Part shown: in pieces, positions 8,833 to 17,133 of the stretch
How positions within the stretch are numbered: position 1 is the first letter of the stretch
Layout of the letters: each line of letters starts with the position of its first letter
DNA from: Mycolicibacterium vinylchloridicum
GTDB lineage: Bacteria; Actinomycetota; Actinomycetes; Mycobacteriales; Mycobacteriaceae
DNA: 64,000 bases
Assembly: GCF_013404075.1 (NCBI RefSeq)
Contig: NZ_JACBJQ010000019.1
Span: 62,001-126,000, forward strand
Direction: 5' to 3'
Notes under the pieces: model-generated
What the model was told of the DNA's origin: nothing
Databases searched by the model: none
The model's input: only the letters and a program-made list of their open reading frames with translations
Program-made: the position numbers and the translations under genes

Positions 8833-9660
8833 GTGGCCGAGGTAACCCGACGCCAGTTCGTCATCGGGCTGCTTGCTTCGGCCGGCCTCGTCGGGACGTC
8901 CAGTGCGATCGCGATGTCGCAGACCACTGCGCCGCTGGCGGCAACCAAGGCTCCCCCGCCGCCGATCGGCGCGGCACCGTTGCTGCCGCCGCCGGCCACG
9001 GCGGCCCGCGTTCCGCTGCCGGGTGGTGGCGAGCTGACCAAGCTGCCGGGCAAGGGCGACCTGCTGGCGATCACCGTCGACGACGGGGTGAATTCCGAAG
9101 TGGTACGTCTCTATACGCAGCTGGCCAAGGACACCGGGATTCGCCTGACGTTCTTCGTCAACGGCGTCTACGACTCCTGGCGCGACAACGCCGCCCTGCT
9201 GCGCCCCTTGGTGGACTCCGGGCAGATCCAGCTCGGCAACCACACCTGGTCGCATCCCGACCTGACCACGCTGCCGAAAGAGCAGGTCGCCGATCAGTTG
9301 CAGCGCAACGACCGCTTCCTGCGCGCCACGTTCGGTGCCGACGCCACACCGTATTTCCGCCCGCCCTACGGCAGCCACAACGACGACGTCGATGCCGTCG
9401 CAGCGGATCTGGGCTACCGGGTTCCGACGCTGTGGTCGGGATCGCTCGCCGACTCCACGCCGGTGGCCGAGGACTACATCGTGAAGATGGCCGACCAGTA
9501 CTTCATCCAGCAGAACATCGTCATCGGCCACCTCAACCATCTGCCCGTCACGCATGTCTACCCCGCGCTGGTGGACATCGTCCGCTCGCGCAATCTGCGC
9601 ACGGTCACGCTCAACGACGTTTTCCTGCAGCCGGACATACCGCACGTCACGTCTGCTTAG
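8833..9660 (+). CDS. exported polysaccharide deacetylase (NodB domain), Tat-type signal
   Basis: A 275-residue carbohydrate esterase family 4 enzyme. The N-terminus TRRQFVIGLLASAGL (residues 5-19) is a twin-arginine signal with a proline-rich linker to about residue 65. The NodB motifs are intact: catalytic/metal Asp83-Asp84 (TVDDG), metal His137 and His141 (NHTWSHP), and RPPYG at 175-179. It probably deacetylates N-acetyl groups of peptidoglycan or another wall glycan. Start GTG 8833 is used. The SRPBCC gene follows after 10 bp and has its own -10 element. Confidence 0.9.
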   Translation: MAEVTRRQFVIGLLASAGLVGTSSAIAMSQTTAPLAATKAPPPPIGAAPLLPPPATAARVPLPGGGELTKLPGKGDLLAITVDDGVNSEVVRLYTQLAKDTGIRLTFFVNGVYDSWRDNAALLRPLVDSGQIQLGNHTWSHPDLTTLPKEQVADQLQRNDRFLRATFGADATPYFRPPYGSHNDDVDAVAADLGYRVPTLWSGSLADSTPVAEDYIVKMADQYFIQQNIVIGHLNHLPVTHVYPALVDIVRSRNLRTVTLNDVFLQPDIPHVTSA

Positions 9661-9670
9661 GATCACGGTC

Positions 9671-10126
9671 ATGGAAGGCTCCGTGACCGTGCGCATGGCC
9701 GCACCGGCCGACAAGATCTGGAATCTCATCACCGACATCACCAGGACCGGTGAGTTCTCGCCCGAGGTGTTCGAGTCCGAATGGCTCGACGGCGCTACCG
9801 GACCGGCGCTGGGCGCCAAATTCCGGGGCCACGTCCGCCGCAACGAGATCGGGCCGGTGTACTGGACCACCTGCAAAGTCACGGCGTGCGAGCCGGGACG
9901 CGAATTCGGGTTCGCCGTCCTGGCCGGCGACCGTGCGCTCAACAACTGGCACTACCGTCTCGAGCCCAGCGGTGACGGCACCGACGTGACCGAGTCTTTC
10001 TGGATGCCGAAGTCCGCGCTGATGCAGGTGTTCCGGGTGTTCGGCGGATTTCTGCGCGAGCGGCGCAACAAGCGAGACATGCGCACCACGTTGGAACGAA
10101 TCCAGAAAGTCGTTGAGAACGACTGA
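9671..10126 (+). CDS. SRPBCC (polyketide cyclase/START-like) family protein
   Basis: A 151-residue single-domain protein with the START-like pattern: MEGSVTVRMAAPADKIWNLI, ITRTGEFSPEV, then EWLDGATGPALGAKFRGH and a C-terminal helix (RTTLERIQKVV). Members bind hydrophobic ligands or act as cyclases or toxin-like lipid binders; the ligand here is unknown. TAGGAT (9658-9663), overlapping the upstream stop codon, stands 7 nt before the ATG, so a leaderless mRNA is likely. A similar protein occurs near the chorismate mutase gene in M. tuberculosis (Rv1883c). Confidence 0.85.
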   Translation: MEGSVTVRMAAPADKIWNLITDITRTGEFSPEVFESEWLDGATGPALGAKFRGHVRRNEIGPVYWTTCKVTACEPGREFGFAVLAGDRALNNWHYRLEPSGDGTDVTESFWMPKSALMQVFRVFGGFLRERRNKRDMRTTLERIQKVVEND

Positions 10127-10167
10127 ATTTCGGTCGCGCCCGCCGATCGGTTTGATACAACCGGTGC

Positions 10168-10671
10168 ATGGGTCAATGGTCACGCGACGAAATCGAGACG
10201 GCGTTCGATGAACACCGGCAGGTGGTTGTGGGTATCGCCGACAGCTGGGACTGGGGTCGGTTCGCCGACCAATTCACCGAGGACGCGATCTACGTCGAAC
10301 ACTCCTACGGGACGTTCCGCGGGCGCGAAGCGATCCGCAATTGGATCGTCGGCACCATGAACACATTTCCGGGCACCGAGATGCCGTTCTTCCCTGCGAC
10401 CTGGTACTCCATCGATGTCGACAAGGGTTGGGTGATCTGCGAATTCCAGAACCGGATGCGCGATCCCGGCGACGGCAGCATCCACGAGGAGCCCAATCTG
10501 TCGGTGCTCAAGTACGCCGGAAACGGGCTGTGGAGCTATGAGGAAGACGCCTACAACCCGATGAACTTCATGCCGATGGTGAAGGGCTACATCGAGGCGT
10601 CGAAGAAGCTCGGAACCATCTCCGACGACGCGGTGGCATTCGCCAAGAACATGGGCTGGGATCTGGGCTGA
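10168..10671 (+). CDS. NTF2-like / SnoaL-fold protein
   Basis: A 167-residue protein with the cone-shaped NTF2 fold pattern: an N-terminal helix (RQVVVGIADSWDWGRFADQF), TEDAIYVEHSYGTFRGREAI, the FPGTEMPFF stretch and strands ending YEEDAYNP. These proteins often act as isomerases, dehydratases or hydrolases on steroid- or polyketide-like substrates; this one has no assigned reaction. It is 41 bp downstream of the SRPBCC gene and may share its transcript. It ends 12 bp from the convergent PLP-enzyme gene. Confidence 0.8.
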   Translation: MGQWSRDEIETAFDEHRQVVVGIADSWDWGRFADQFTEDAIYVEHSYGTFRGREAIRNWIVGTMNTFPGTEMPFFPATWYSIDVDKGWVICEFQNRMRDPGDGSIHEEPNLSVLKYAGNGLWSYEEDAYNPMNFMPMVKGYIEASKKLGTISDDAVAFAKNMGWDLG

Positions 10672-10683
10672 GACACCGAAGTC

Positions 10684-11763
10684 TCACTCACCGGGATGTT
10701 TGAGTCCCGCACCGCATAGCGGGATGACGACATCGTCGTTGGCCAGCAGCTCCCGCACGAGCGACCAGCCCGGCCCGGTGCGGTTCGCCGCGCCTGCCGC
10801 CGCGGCGTAACAGACTGCCGCGGTGGGCTCCACGAACAGACCCTCGCGCTGTGCCAGCGCCCGGCGCCCGGCGACCACCGCGTCGTCGTCTATCGCCACG
10901 ATGGTGCCACCGGAAGCGCGCACGGCAGCCAGGATCTGGGCGGCCCGCGGCGGTGCGGTGATCGCGATGCCCTCTGCCACCGTCGGTGCGGGCGGGTATT
11001 CGTGGCCCTGCCATTGCGCTGCCAGCGGCGCGCAACCCGCAGCCTGCACGGCCAGCAGCGCAGGCATCCGGTCGGCAAGGCCGGCCGCGACCAGCTCGCT
11101 GAACGCCAGATAGCAGCCCAGCAGCAGAGTCCCATTGCCGACCGGGACCAGTACCGCCGAGGGCAGGCTGTCGTTGTTCTGCCGCCAGATCTCGTAGCCG
11201 TAGGTCTTCACGCCGTGCATGAAGTACGGGTGATGGACGTGGCTGGCGTAGAACACACCGGGGCGGGCAGCGATTTCGGCGGCCGCGGCTGCCGTGTCGG
11301 CGCGGCTGCCCGGCACCAGGGTGAGTCCGGCGCCGTGTGCAGCGATCTGGGCGAGCTTCTCCGGCGACGTCGACGCCGGTACCAGCACCTGGCAGTCGAT
11401 GCCGGCCCTGGCGAAATAGGCGGCCGCCGCTGTCCCGGCATTGCCGCTGCTGTCGACCACCGCCGTGCCCACCCCAAGGTGGGCGGCCAGTGACGCCAGC
11501 ACCACTGCCCCGCGGTCCTTGAAAGACAATGTCGGACTGAAGAATTCGAGCTTGAAGCGGGCCGCGGGCAGAGTCTTCGACCGCACCAGCGGGGTGTTGC
11601 CCTCGCCCAGGGTGATCGAGTCGGCGACCGGGATGGGCAGCACCGCATCCCGAGTCGGCCGCCACCGTCCGCTGACGTCCAACAAACCGCCGCAGGGGCA
11701 GCGCCACACCAGATCCGCGACGTCGAATTCCCGTCCACACGAGGCACATTCCAGCGGTGGCAT
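10684..11763 (-). CDS. threonine synthase-like PLP-dependent enzyme (fold type II)
   Basis: A 359-residue protein with an N-terminal zinc-ribbon (Cys6, Cys9, Cys22, Cys24) as in many threonine synthases, GEGNTPLV at 53-60, the PLP lysine Lys82 in SFKDRG, SSGNAGTA for phosphate binding and VGNGTLL. It probably catalyses a beta-replacement or elimination such as threonine synthesis, but main thrC genes sit with hom/thrB, so a paralogue with another substrate is possible. ATG 11761-11763 follows GTGAGG and lies 2 bp after the stop of the DUF1275 gene, implying an operon. An open frame joining both proteins is not a fusion, since the DUF1275 gene uses another frame. Confidence 0.85.
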   Translation of the reverse strand: MPPLECASCGREFDVADLVWRCPCGGLLDVSGRWRPTRDAVLPIPVADSITLGEGNTPLVRSKTLPAARFKLEFFSPTLSFKDRGAVVLASLAAHLGVGTAVVDSSGNAGTAAAAYFARAGIDCQVLVPASTSPEKLAQIAAHGAGLTLVPGSRADTAAAAAEIAARPGVFYASHVHHPYFMHGVKTYGYEIWRQNNDSLPSAVLVPVGNGTLLLGCYLAFSELVAAGLADRMPALLAVQAAGCAPLAAQWQGHEYPPAPTVAEGIAITAPPRAAQILAAVRASGGTIVAIDDDAVVAGRRALAQREGLFVEPTAAVCYAAAAGAANRTGPGWSLVRELLANDDVVIPLCGAGLKHPGE

Positions 11764-11765
11764 CC

Positions 11766-12434
11766 TCACGGCTCGACGCCTTTGCGCTCGTCGACGATGA
11801 ACAGGAGCAGTGTGACGAACAGGACGCCGGCCGGTATCCAGATCGCATGCACGTGCCAGGCGTGGGTGGCGAAGGCGCCGGCCAACGCGCCGCCGGTGAA
11901 GAACAGCGTGAGCGCGCCGTAGGTGGTGAACGCCCGCCGTGCCGTTGCGTCGTGGTCCACGAACCCGGTATAGCCGGATTCGACCAGTCGCATCAAATTT
12001 CCGGTGGTGGCCACCGGCAGGTACACCAGATCCCCGATATTGCGGAACAGCCCGATCTGCATGGCCGCGACGAACGAGATCGGCACCGTCGCATAGGTGT
12101 GGGCCACGGTTGTCGGCACGAAACCGATCACGAAAAAGACGATCCCCTGCGCCAGCATGGTCCAGCGCAACGGATGCTTCAGATAGCGCTCCGCCCGACC
12201 CGACTTCAGATAGGAGGCCAGCCCGACGCCGGCGATGAACGCCAGCAGTGGCCAGACGTGGGCCAGCGCGCTGACGACTTTGCCCTGACTCATGTTGAGC
12301 GCGAAGAAGATGACGTTGGCGGTCTGCACGTTGGCGAACACCCCGCCGCGGGCGATGTAGGTGTAGGCGTCCAGGAAGCCGTTGGCCGTCGTGAGCAGCA
12401 GGCCGAATCGCAGTGTCGTCGAGGTGCGAGTCAT
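11766..12434 (-). CDS. DUF1275 (YoaK-type) membrane protein
   Basis: A 222-residue integral membrane protein with about six hydrophobic segments. Family signatures are the N-terminal TTANGFLDAYTYIARGGVFANVQTAN block (residues 16-41) and LFRNIGDLVYLPVATTGNLM. The family is widespread but has no agreed substrate. It is first in a two-gene unit with the threonine-synthase-like gene and divergent from cyp124 (71-bp spacer). Confidence 0.85.
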   Translation of the reverse strand: MTRTSTTLRFGLLLTTANGFLDAYTYIARGGVFANVQTANVIFFALNMSQGKVVSALAHVWPLLAFIAGVGLASYLKSGRAERYLKHPLRWTMLAQGIVFFVIGFVPTTVAHTYATVPISFVAAMQIGLFRNIGDLVYLPVATTGNLMRLVESGYTGFVDHDATARRAFTTYGALTLFFTGGALAGAFATHAWHVHAIWIPAGVLFVTLLLFIVDERKGVEP

Positions 12435-12505
12435 CGTGGGAGCAAGCTTGCCTGAATCGGGAAACGATCACGACCGTTGGTGGTCAGACTCTACTGTCGT
12501 CTCCC

Positions 12506-13786
12506 ATGGGCATAGCCACACGAGTGAATGGTCAAGCGCCTCCCGAGATGGCGCTCGAGGACATCAATCTGGGCACGTTCGAGTTCTGGATGCTCGACGA
12601 TGCCGTCCGTGACGGTGCGTTCGCAACATTGCGCCGGCAGGCTCCGATCACGTTCTTCCGCGAAGTGGAGTACGAGGGTGTGCCCGCAGGCCCGGGACAT
12701 TGGGCGCTGACCAAACTCGACGACGTCTTCTACGCCAGCCGTCACCCCGAGATCTTCAGCTCGTACCCCAACATCACCATCGGCGACCAGGTCCCCGAGG
12801 TCGCCGAATATTTCGGCTCGATGATCGCGCTGGACGATCCGCGGCACTCGCGGCTGCGCAACATCGTGCGCAGCGCCTTCACCCCGAAGGTCGTCGCCCG
12901 CACCGAGGCCTCGGTGCGCGACCGCGCGCAGCAATTGGTGTCGGCCATGCTGGCCAATCATCCCGACGGCAACGCCGAACTGGTGACCGAGCTGTCCGGA
13001 CCGCTGCCCCTGCAGGTCATCTGCGACATGATGGGCATCCCTGAGGAAGACCACGACCGGATCTTCAGCTGGACCAACATCATCCTGGGCTTCGGCGATC
13101 CGGACCTGACCACCGACTTCAACGAATTCCTCCAAGTCGCACTGGACATCGGTGCCTACGCGACGGCACTGGCCGAGGACCGGCGGGAGAACCCTCGCGA
13201 GGATCTCACCACCGCGCTGGTGGCGGCCGAGGTCGACGGGGAGCGTCTCACGTCCGCAGAGATCGCCTCGTTCTTCATCCTGCTGGCGGTCGCCGGCAAC
13301 GAAACCACCCGCAACGCGATCAGCCACGGTGTGCTGGCCCTGACTCGCTATCCCGAGCAGCGCCGCGTCTGGTGGGACGATTTCGAAGCCGTCACCGACA
13401 CCGCCGTCGAGGAGGTGGTGCGGTGGGCGTCACCGGTGATTTACATGCGCCGCACCCTCACTCGCGATATCGAGCTGTCCGGAGTCAAGATGGCCGAGGG
13501 TGACAAGGTCACCATGTGGTACGCCTCGGCCAACCGCGATGAGGACAAATTCACCGATCCGTGGATGTTCGATGTGAAGCGCACGCCGAACCACCATGTC
13601 GGATTCGGCGGCGGCGGCGCGCACTTCTGCCTGGGCGCCAATCTGGCCCGCCGCGAGATCGCGGTGGTGTTCGAAGAGCTGCATCGCCGCATCCCGGACA
13701 TCGCCGTCACCGAGGAACCGGCCATGCTGCTGTCGGCGTTCATCCACGGCATCAAACGTCTGCCGGTCAGCTGGGCGCCTGCCTGA
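12506..13786 (+). CDS. cyp124: cytochrome P450 CYP124, methyl-branched lipid omega-hydroxylase
   Basis: A 426-residue P450 almost co-linear with M. tuberculosis CYP124A1 (Rv2266): IATRVNG near the start, ALTKLDDVFYASRHPEIFSS, the I-helix AGNETTRN, the heme loop GFGGGGAHFCLGANLAR with Cys375 as the iron ligand, and a C-terminal HGIKRLPVSW. CYP124 hydroxylates the chemically disfavoured omega carbon of methyl-branched lipids, including phytanic acid-type chains and cholesterol side chains. TACTGT (12492-12497) stands 8 nt before the ATG, giving a probable leaderless transcript. The next gene is a second P450, unlike the M. tuberculosis arrangement. Confidence 0.95.
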   Translation: MGIATRVNGQAPPEMALEDINLGTFEFWMLDDAVRDGAFATLRRQAPITFFREVEYEGVPAGPGHWALTKLDDVFYASRHPEIFSSYPNITIGDQVPEVAEYFGSMIALDDPRHSRLRNIVRSAFTPKVVARTEASVRDRAQQLVSAMLANHPDGNAELVTELSGPLPLQVICDMMGIPEEDHDRIFSWTNIILGFGDPDLTTDFNEFLQVALDIGAYATALAEDRRENPREDLTTALVAAEVDGERLTSAEIASFFILLAVAGNETTRNAISHGVLALTRYPEQRRVWWDDFEAVTDTAVEEVVRWASPVIYMRRTLTRDIELSGVKMAEGDKVTMWYASANRDEDKFTDPWMFDVKRTPNHHVGFGGGGAHFCLGANLARREIAVVFEELHRRIPDIAVTEEPAMLLSAFIHGIKRLPVSWAPA

Positions 13787-13827
13787 GGTGGTGGCGCGCA
13801 CGCTCGAGCACTCGTAGCGTGATGAGC

Positions 13828-15138
13828 ATGAAGCAGCGGGTGCACTGGTTGGTGATGCACGGCGTGATCCGAGCGGTCGCCAGGGTGGCAGCCCGGCGCG
13901 GTGATCCGCAGGCCCGGATGGCGTTCGACCCGGCGGTGCGCGCCGACCCGGTCTCGTTCTTCGACGAGATGCGCGATCGCGGGCCGATGATCCCCACCCG
14001 AGTGGGTTTCCTCACCCTCGATCACGCCGTCGCCCACGAGCTACTGCGGTCCGACGACTTCCGCGTGATCATCCTGGGCGGCAACCTCCCCAAACCGCTG
14101 CAATGGGTGGAACGGCGCACCCGTGACGACCTGTTGCACCCGCTGCGCCCGCCGTCACTGCTGGCCGTCGAGCCCCCTGAGCACACCCGGTACCGCAAGA
14201 CGGTCTCCTCGGTGTTCACCTCGCGGGCGGTGACGGCGCTGCGCGACCGGGTCGAGGACAGTGCTGCCGCACTGCTCGACGGGCTATCCGAGGGGCCCGG
14301 CGTCGTCGACATCGTCGAGCGGTACTGCTCGCAGTTGCCCGTCGCGGTGATCGGCGACATTCTCGGTGTGCCCGACACCGACCGGCCGCGGATCCTGGAG
14401 TTCGGTGAGCTCGCCGCACCCAGCCTCGACGTCGGCTTGTCCTGGCCGCAGTACCAGCGGGTGCAGAAGGGCCTCGCCGGCTTCAACGAGTGGCTGTCCG
14501 CGCACCTGCAGCATCTGCGCGAGCACCCGGGCGACGACCTGATGAGCCAGTTGATCGCGGCATCGGACGACGGCAGGCACCTCGACGAGGCCGAGCTGCA
14601 GGGCGTGGCGGGGCTGGTGCTCGCCGCCGGGTTCGAGACCACAGTGAACCTGCTGGGCAACGGAATCCGGCTACTGCTGAACTCCCCCGACCAGCTTGCG
14701 AGGCTGCAGGAGGACCCGACGCTGTGGCCGAACGCGGTCGAGGAGATCTTGCGGCTGGAATCGCCGGTGCAGTTGTCGGCACGCATTGCGTTGCGAGACA
14801 CCGAGGTTGCCGGCGCCACCGTGCGAGCCGGTGAGATGGTGGCGATCTATCTGGCCGCCGCCAACCGCGATCCCGCCGTCTTCGCGGACCCGCACCGATT
14901 CGACATCGGGCGAGCCAATGCCGGTAAGCACCTTGCCTTTTCGGGCGGTAGGCACTTTTGTTTGGGCGCGGCGCTGGCGCGAGCCGAAGGCGAGGTCGGG
15001 CTACGCAGCTTCTTCACGTACTTTCCGGAAGTGCAGCTGGCCGGCCTCGGCAGCCGGCGCGACACCCGGGTGCTGCGCGGTTGGGCCGAGTTACCGGTCA
15101 GCCTCGGCGCGCCCGGTCTGATCTCCTCGCGGGACTGA
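13828..15138 (+). CDS. cyp140: cytochrome P450 CYP140
   Basis: A 436-residue P450 matching M. tuberculosis CYP140 (Rv1880c) along its length: HWLVMHGVIRAVA at the start, LAVEPPEHTRYRKTVSSVFT, I-helix AGFETTVN, and heme loop SGGRHFCLGAALARAEGEVG with Cys378. The substrate is not established. ATG 13828 matches the known N-terminus and lies 7 nt after TAGCGT (13815-13820), so a leaderless start is likely; ATG 13822 is the alternative. The 3' end overlaps the convergent coiled-coil gene by 48 bp. Confidence 0.93.
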   Translation: MKQRVHWLVMHGVIRAVARVAARRGDPQARMAFDPAVRADPVSFFDEMRDRGPMIPTRVGFLTLDHAVAHELLRSDDFRVIILGGNLPKPLQWVERRTRDDLLHPLRPPSLLAVEPPEHTRYRKTVSSVFTSRAVTALRDRVEDSAAALLDGLSEGPGVVDIVERYCSQLPVAVIGDILGVPDTDRPRILEFGELAAPSLDVGLSWPQYQRVQKGLAGFNEWLSAHLQHLREHPGDDLMSQLIAASDDGRHLDEAELQGVAGLVLAAGFETTVNLLGNGIRLLLNSPDQLARLQEDPTLWPNAVEEILRLESPVQLSARIALRDTEVAGATVRAGEMVAIYLAAANRDPAVFADPHRFDIGRANAGKHLAFSGGRHFCLGAALARAEGEVGLRSFFTYFPEVQLAGLGSRRDTRVLRGWAELPVSLGAPGLISSRD

Positions 15139-15504
15139 ACCAGCGCGATCGTCGTCGCTGACCCGCGGGTCGAGATCGTCAGCGTGTGACCACTTCTCGT
15201 CGAGCTCTTCGCGGTGAGTGGCCGCCTCGGTGCGGTGCTTTTCCGCGTTCTCCTGCAGGCGGGCCGCCTCGGCCGCCTTGGCTTCGGCTTCGGCTTGCGC
15301 CGCACGAGCTTTCGCGGCGGTCTCCTCGGCCAGTGCCTCGCGGCGCTGCACCTTGACGTGATCCTGGCGCACTCCCTCGCGGATCTCCTCGGCCTGCGCG
15401 ACTCGGCGGCTGAGCTGACGTTTGCGTCCAACCCACACCAGGGCGGCGACAACGATCAGCGCTGCGACCACGGCGACGACAATCCACACGGTATTCGAGG
15501 CCAT
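15091..15504 (-). CDS. small membrane protein with coiled-coil cytoplasmic tail
   Basis: A 137-residue protein: short N-terminus, one transmembrane helix (TVWIVVAVVAALIVVAALVW, residues 4-23), then a long Ala/Glu/Lys/Arg-rich helix (about 30-108) with a strong coiled-coil look, and an acidic disordered tail. ATG 15502-15504 follows AAGGAG by 7 nt; an ATG five codons upstream is less well placed. Function is unknown; similar small proteins occur in other mycobacteria. The last 48 bp are antisense to the end of cyp140. Confidence 0.8.
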   Translation of the reverse strand: MASNTVWIVVAVVAALIVVAALVWVGRKRQLSRRVAQAEEIREGVRQDHVKVQRREALAEETAAKARAAQAEAEAKAAEAARLQENAEKHRTEAATHREELDEKWSHADDLDPRVSDDDRAGSVPRGDQTGRAEADR

Positions 15505-15544
15505 CTCGGGCTCCTTCATCGAGCGGGCCGCGGATACGGCACCG

Positions 15545-16684
15545 TCAAATAGCGGCGTTCCCGTCACGGCCATGCGCCAAACCGCTCAGTGCGGTCAGCA
15601 TTCCCGCGGCCGCGCGCGGCCAGGTGAAGGTTTCGGCCCTTCGTCGTGCACAGAACCGTCGTTGTTGTTCGGGACGGTCGATGACAGCGGCGACGGCCGC
15701 GGCGATGGCCTGGGGATCGTTGTCGGCACACGCACCGCTGTCGGAGGTCAGGATCTCGGTCAGCGCGGACGTACGTGACACGACCGCCGGTGTGCCGCAC
15801 GCCAGCGCTTCCAGTGCGGCCAGCCCGAACGTTTCGTGCGGGCCGGGCGCCAGCGCGACATCTGCGGTGGCCAGTAGCGTCGCCACCGCGTCGCGCGATT
15901 CGATGAAGCCGGTGAAGTCGACCGGCAACCGTTGGGCCTGCCTCTGCAGTCGTGCCCGCATCGGTCCATCGCCTGCCACCACCAGCCGGGCGTCTACTCC
16001 CGAATCACGCAGCGCGGCAAGGGCATCGATGCTGCGGTCGGCCCGCTTCTCCACCGACAACCGGCCACAGTGCACGAGCAGCACCTGCTGCGGAGCGGCC
16101 CAGCGGTTGCGGGTGAGCGGGCAGAACCGGTTGGGGTGAAACATGTCGAGGTCCACCCCCAGCGGCACCGTCATCACGTTGGCGGCGCCGATCCGGTCGA
16201 ACTCTTCGCGGGCAAAGCTGGTGGTACACAGCACGGTGTCGTAATTGGCCGCGGTTCGGCGATTGGCAATGTCGGCGATGCGGCGCGCCAGCCGCTTGGG
16301 CATGATCTGGCCGGTCAACCGGTCCAGTCGCTCGTGAGAGATCATCACCGTCGTGACACCGTGGCGCGCTCCCCAGCGGCCCAGGGAACGTAGCGTGAAC
16401 CGGTCGGACACTTCGACGGCGTCGGGAGCCAGCTCCTCCAACAGTGCGGTCACCGGCGCCGGCAGGACCGCGCGGTATCCCCCGGTGAACGGAATCTGCT
16501 TGGCGGGAACGGTTATTCGGGTGACCCCGGTGGCCAGCATGGTGTGGGCCGCATCGGCTCCCGGAACGATGAGGAAGACTTCGTGCCCGGCGGCGCAGTA
16601 TTCGGCGCCGAGCCGATCGACCGCGGTGCGCAACCCGCCCGACCGGGGGCCGTAGAAGTTCGCGACCTGCGCGACCCTGATCAT
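15545..16684 (-). CDS. GT4-family glycosyltransferase
   Basis: A 379-residue retaining glycosyltransferase with two Rossmann lobes. The N-terminal loop ANFYGPRSGGLRTAVD binds the acceptor side, VPLGVDLDMFHPN is the inter-domain hinge, VHCGRLSVEKRADR lines the donor site, and the EX7E motif is HETFGLAALEALACGTP. Relatives use GDP-mannose or UDP-sugars to build cell-envelope glycolipids or small glycosides. Donor and acceptor cannot be told from the sequence. ATG 16682-16684 gives the natural start; the frame is open further upstream. It is divergent from the reductase gene at 16783. Confidence 0.85.
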   Translation of the reverse strand: MIRVAQVANFYGPRSGGLRTAVDRLGAEYCAAGHEVFLIVPGADAAHTMLATGVTRITVPAKQIPFTGGYRAVLPAPVTALLEELAPDAVEVSDRFTLRSLGRWGARHGVTTVMISHERLDRLTGQIMPKRLARRIADIANRRTAANYDTVLCTTSFAREEFDRIGAANVMTVPLGVDLDMFHPNRFCPLTRNRWAAPQQVLLVHCGRLSVEKRADRSIDALAALRDSGVDARLVVAGDGPMRARLQRQAQRLPVDFTGFIESRDAVATLLATADVALAPGPHETFGLAALEALACGTPAVVSRTSALTEILTSDSGACADNDPQAIAAAVAAVIDRPEQQRRFCARRRAETFTWPRAAAGMLTALSGLAHGRDGNAAI

Positions 16685-16782
16685 GGCCCAAGCTGAACCC
16701 GCTGCGGTGTGCGCATGGCGACCGCCGCCCTTCGGTGTCCTGAACACGCGGTGAACAGCCACAATTGGGTACCGTTCATCAC

Positions 16783-17133
16783 GTGCAGATTTCGGGCGTG
16801 TTCCAGGCGGCAGCGCGCGTCGTGAACCGAAGTGCCACCGCCTTGATCACCTCACCGCGTTGGGGCCGCATCGTCGGACTGGGGCTGACCACAATCCGGT
16901 ACACCGGCCGGCGCAGTGGGCGCATCGTCGAGCTGCCGGTCGGCTACCGCCGCAAGGGCGAGGACATCCTGATCGGGGTGGCGATGCCCGACGGTAAGAA
17001 GTGGTGGCGGAACTTCACTGGTGAGGGCGGTCCGCTCACCATTCTGCTGGGCGGCATCGAGCGACCCGGCCATGCCGTGGCCACCAGGGACGCCCGCGGC
17101 CGGGTCACGGTCACCGTCCGGTTGGACAACTAG
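16783..17133 (+). CDS. deazaflavin (F420)-dependent nitroreductase-like protein
   Basis: A 116-residue split-barrel protein of the Ddn/PF04075 type: TTIRYTGRRSGRIVELPVGY, DILIGVAMPDGKKWWRNF and GGPLTILLGG correspond to the conserved TTTGRKSG and KTWWRN elements. Such enzymes use F420 to reduce quinones or nitro compounds, though small members can lack activity. GTG 16783 is the likely start; an in-frame TTG at 16765 is less likely. The stop interlocks in a CTAG with the convergent hydrolase gene. Confidence 0.75.
   Translation: MQISGVFQAAARVVNRSATALITSPRWGRIVGLGLTTIRYTGRRSGRIVELPVGYRRKGEDILIGVAMPDGKKWWRNFTGEGGPLTILLGGIERPGHAVATRDARGRVTVTVRLDN

Noticed and set aside
11766..12471. 595-codon frame joining the DUF1275 region to the threonine-synthase-like protein
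   Set aside because: The N-terminal half is out of frame with the real DUF1275 protein, which has clear membrane helices, so this is not a fusion.
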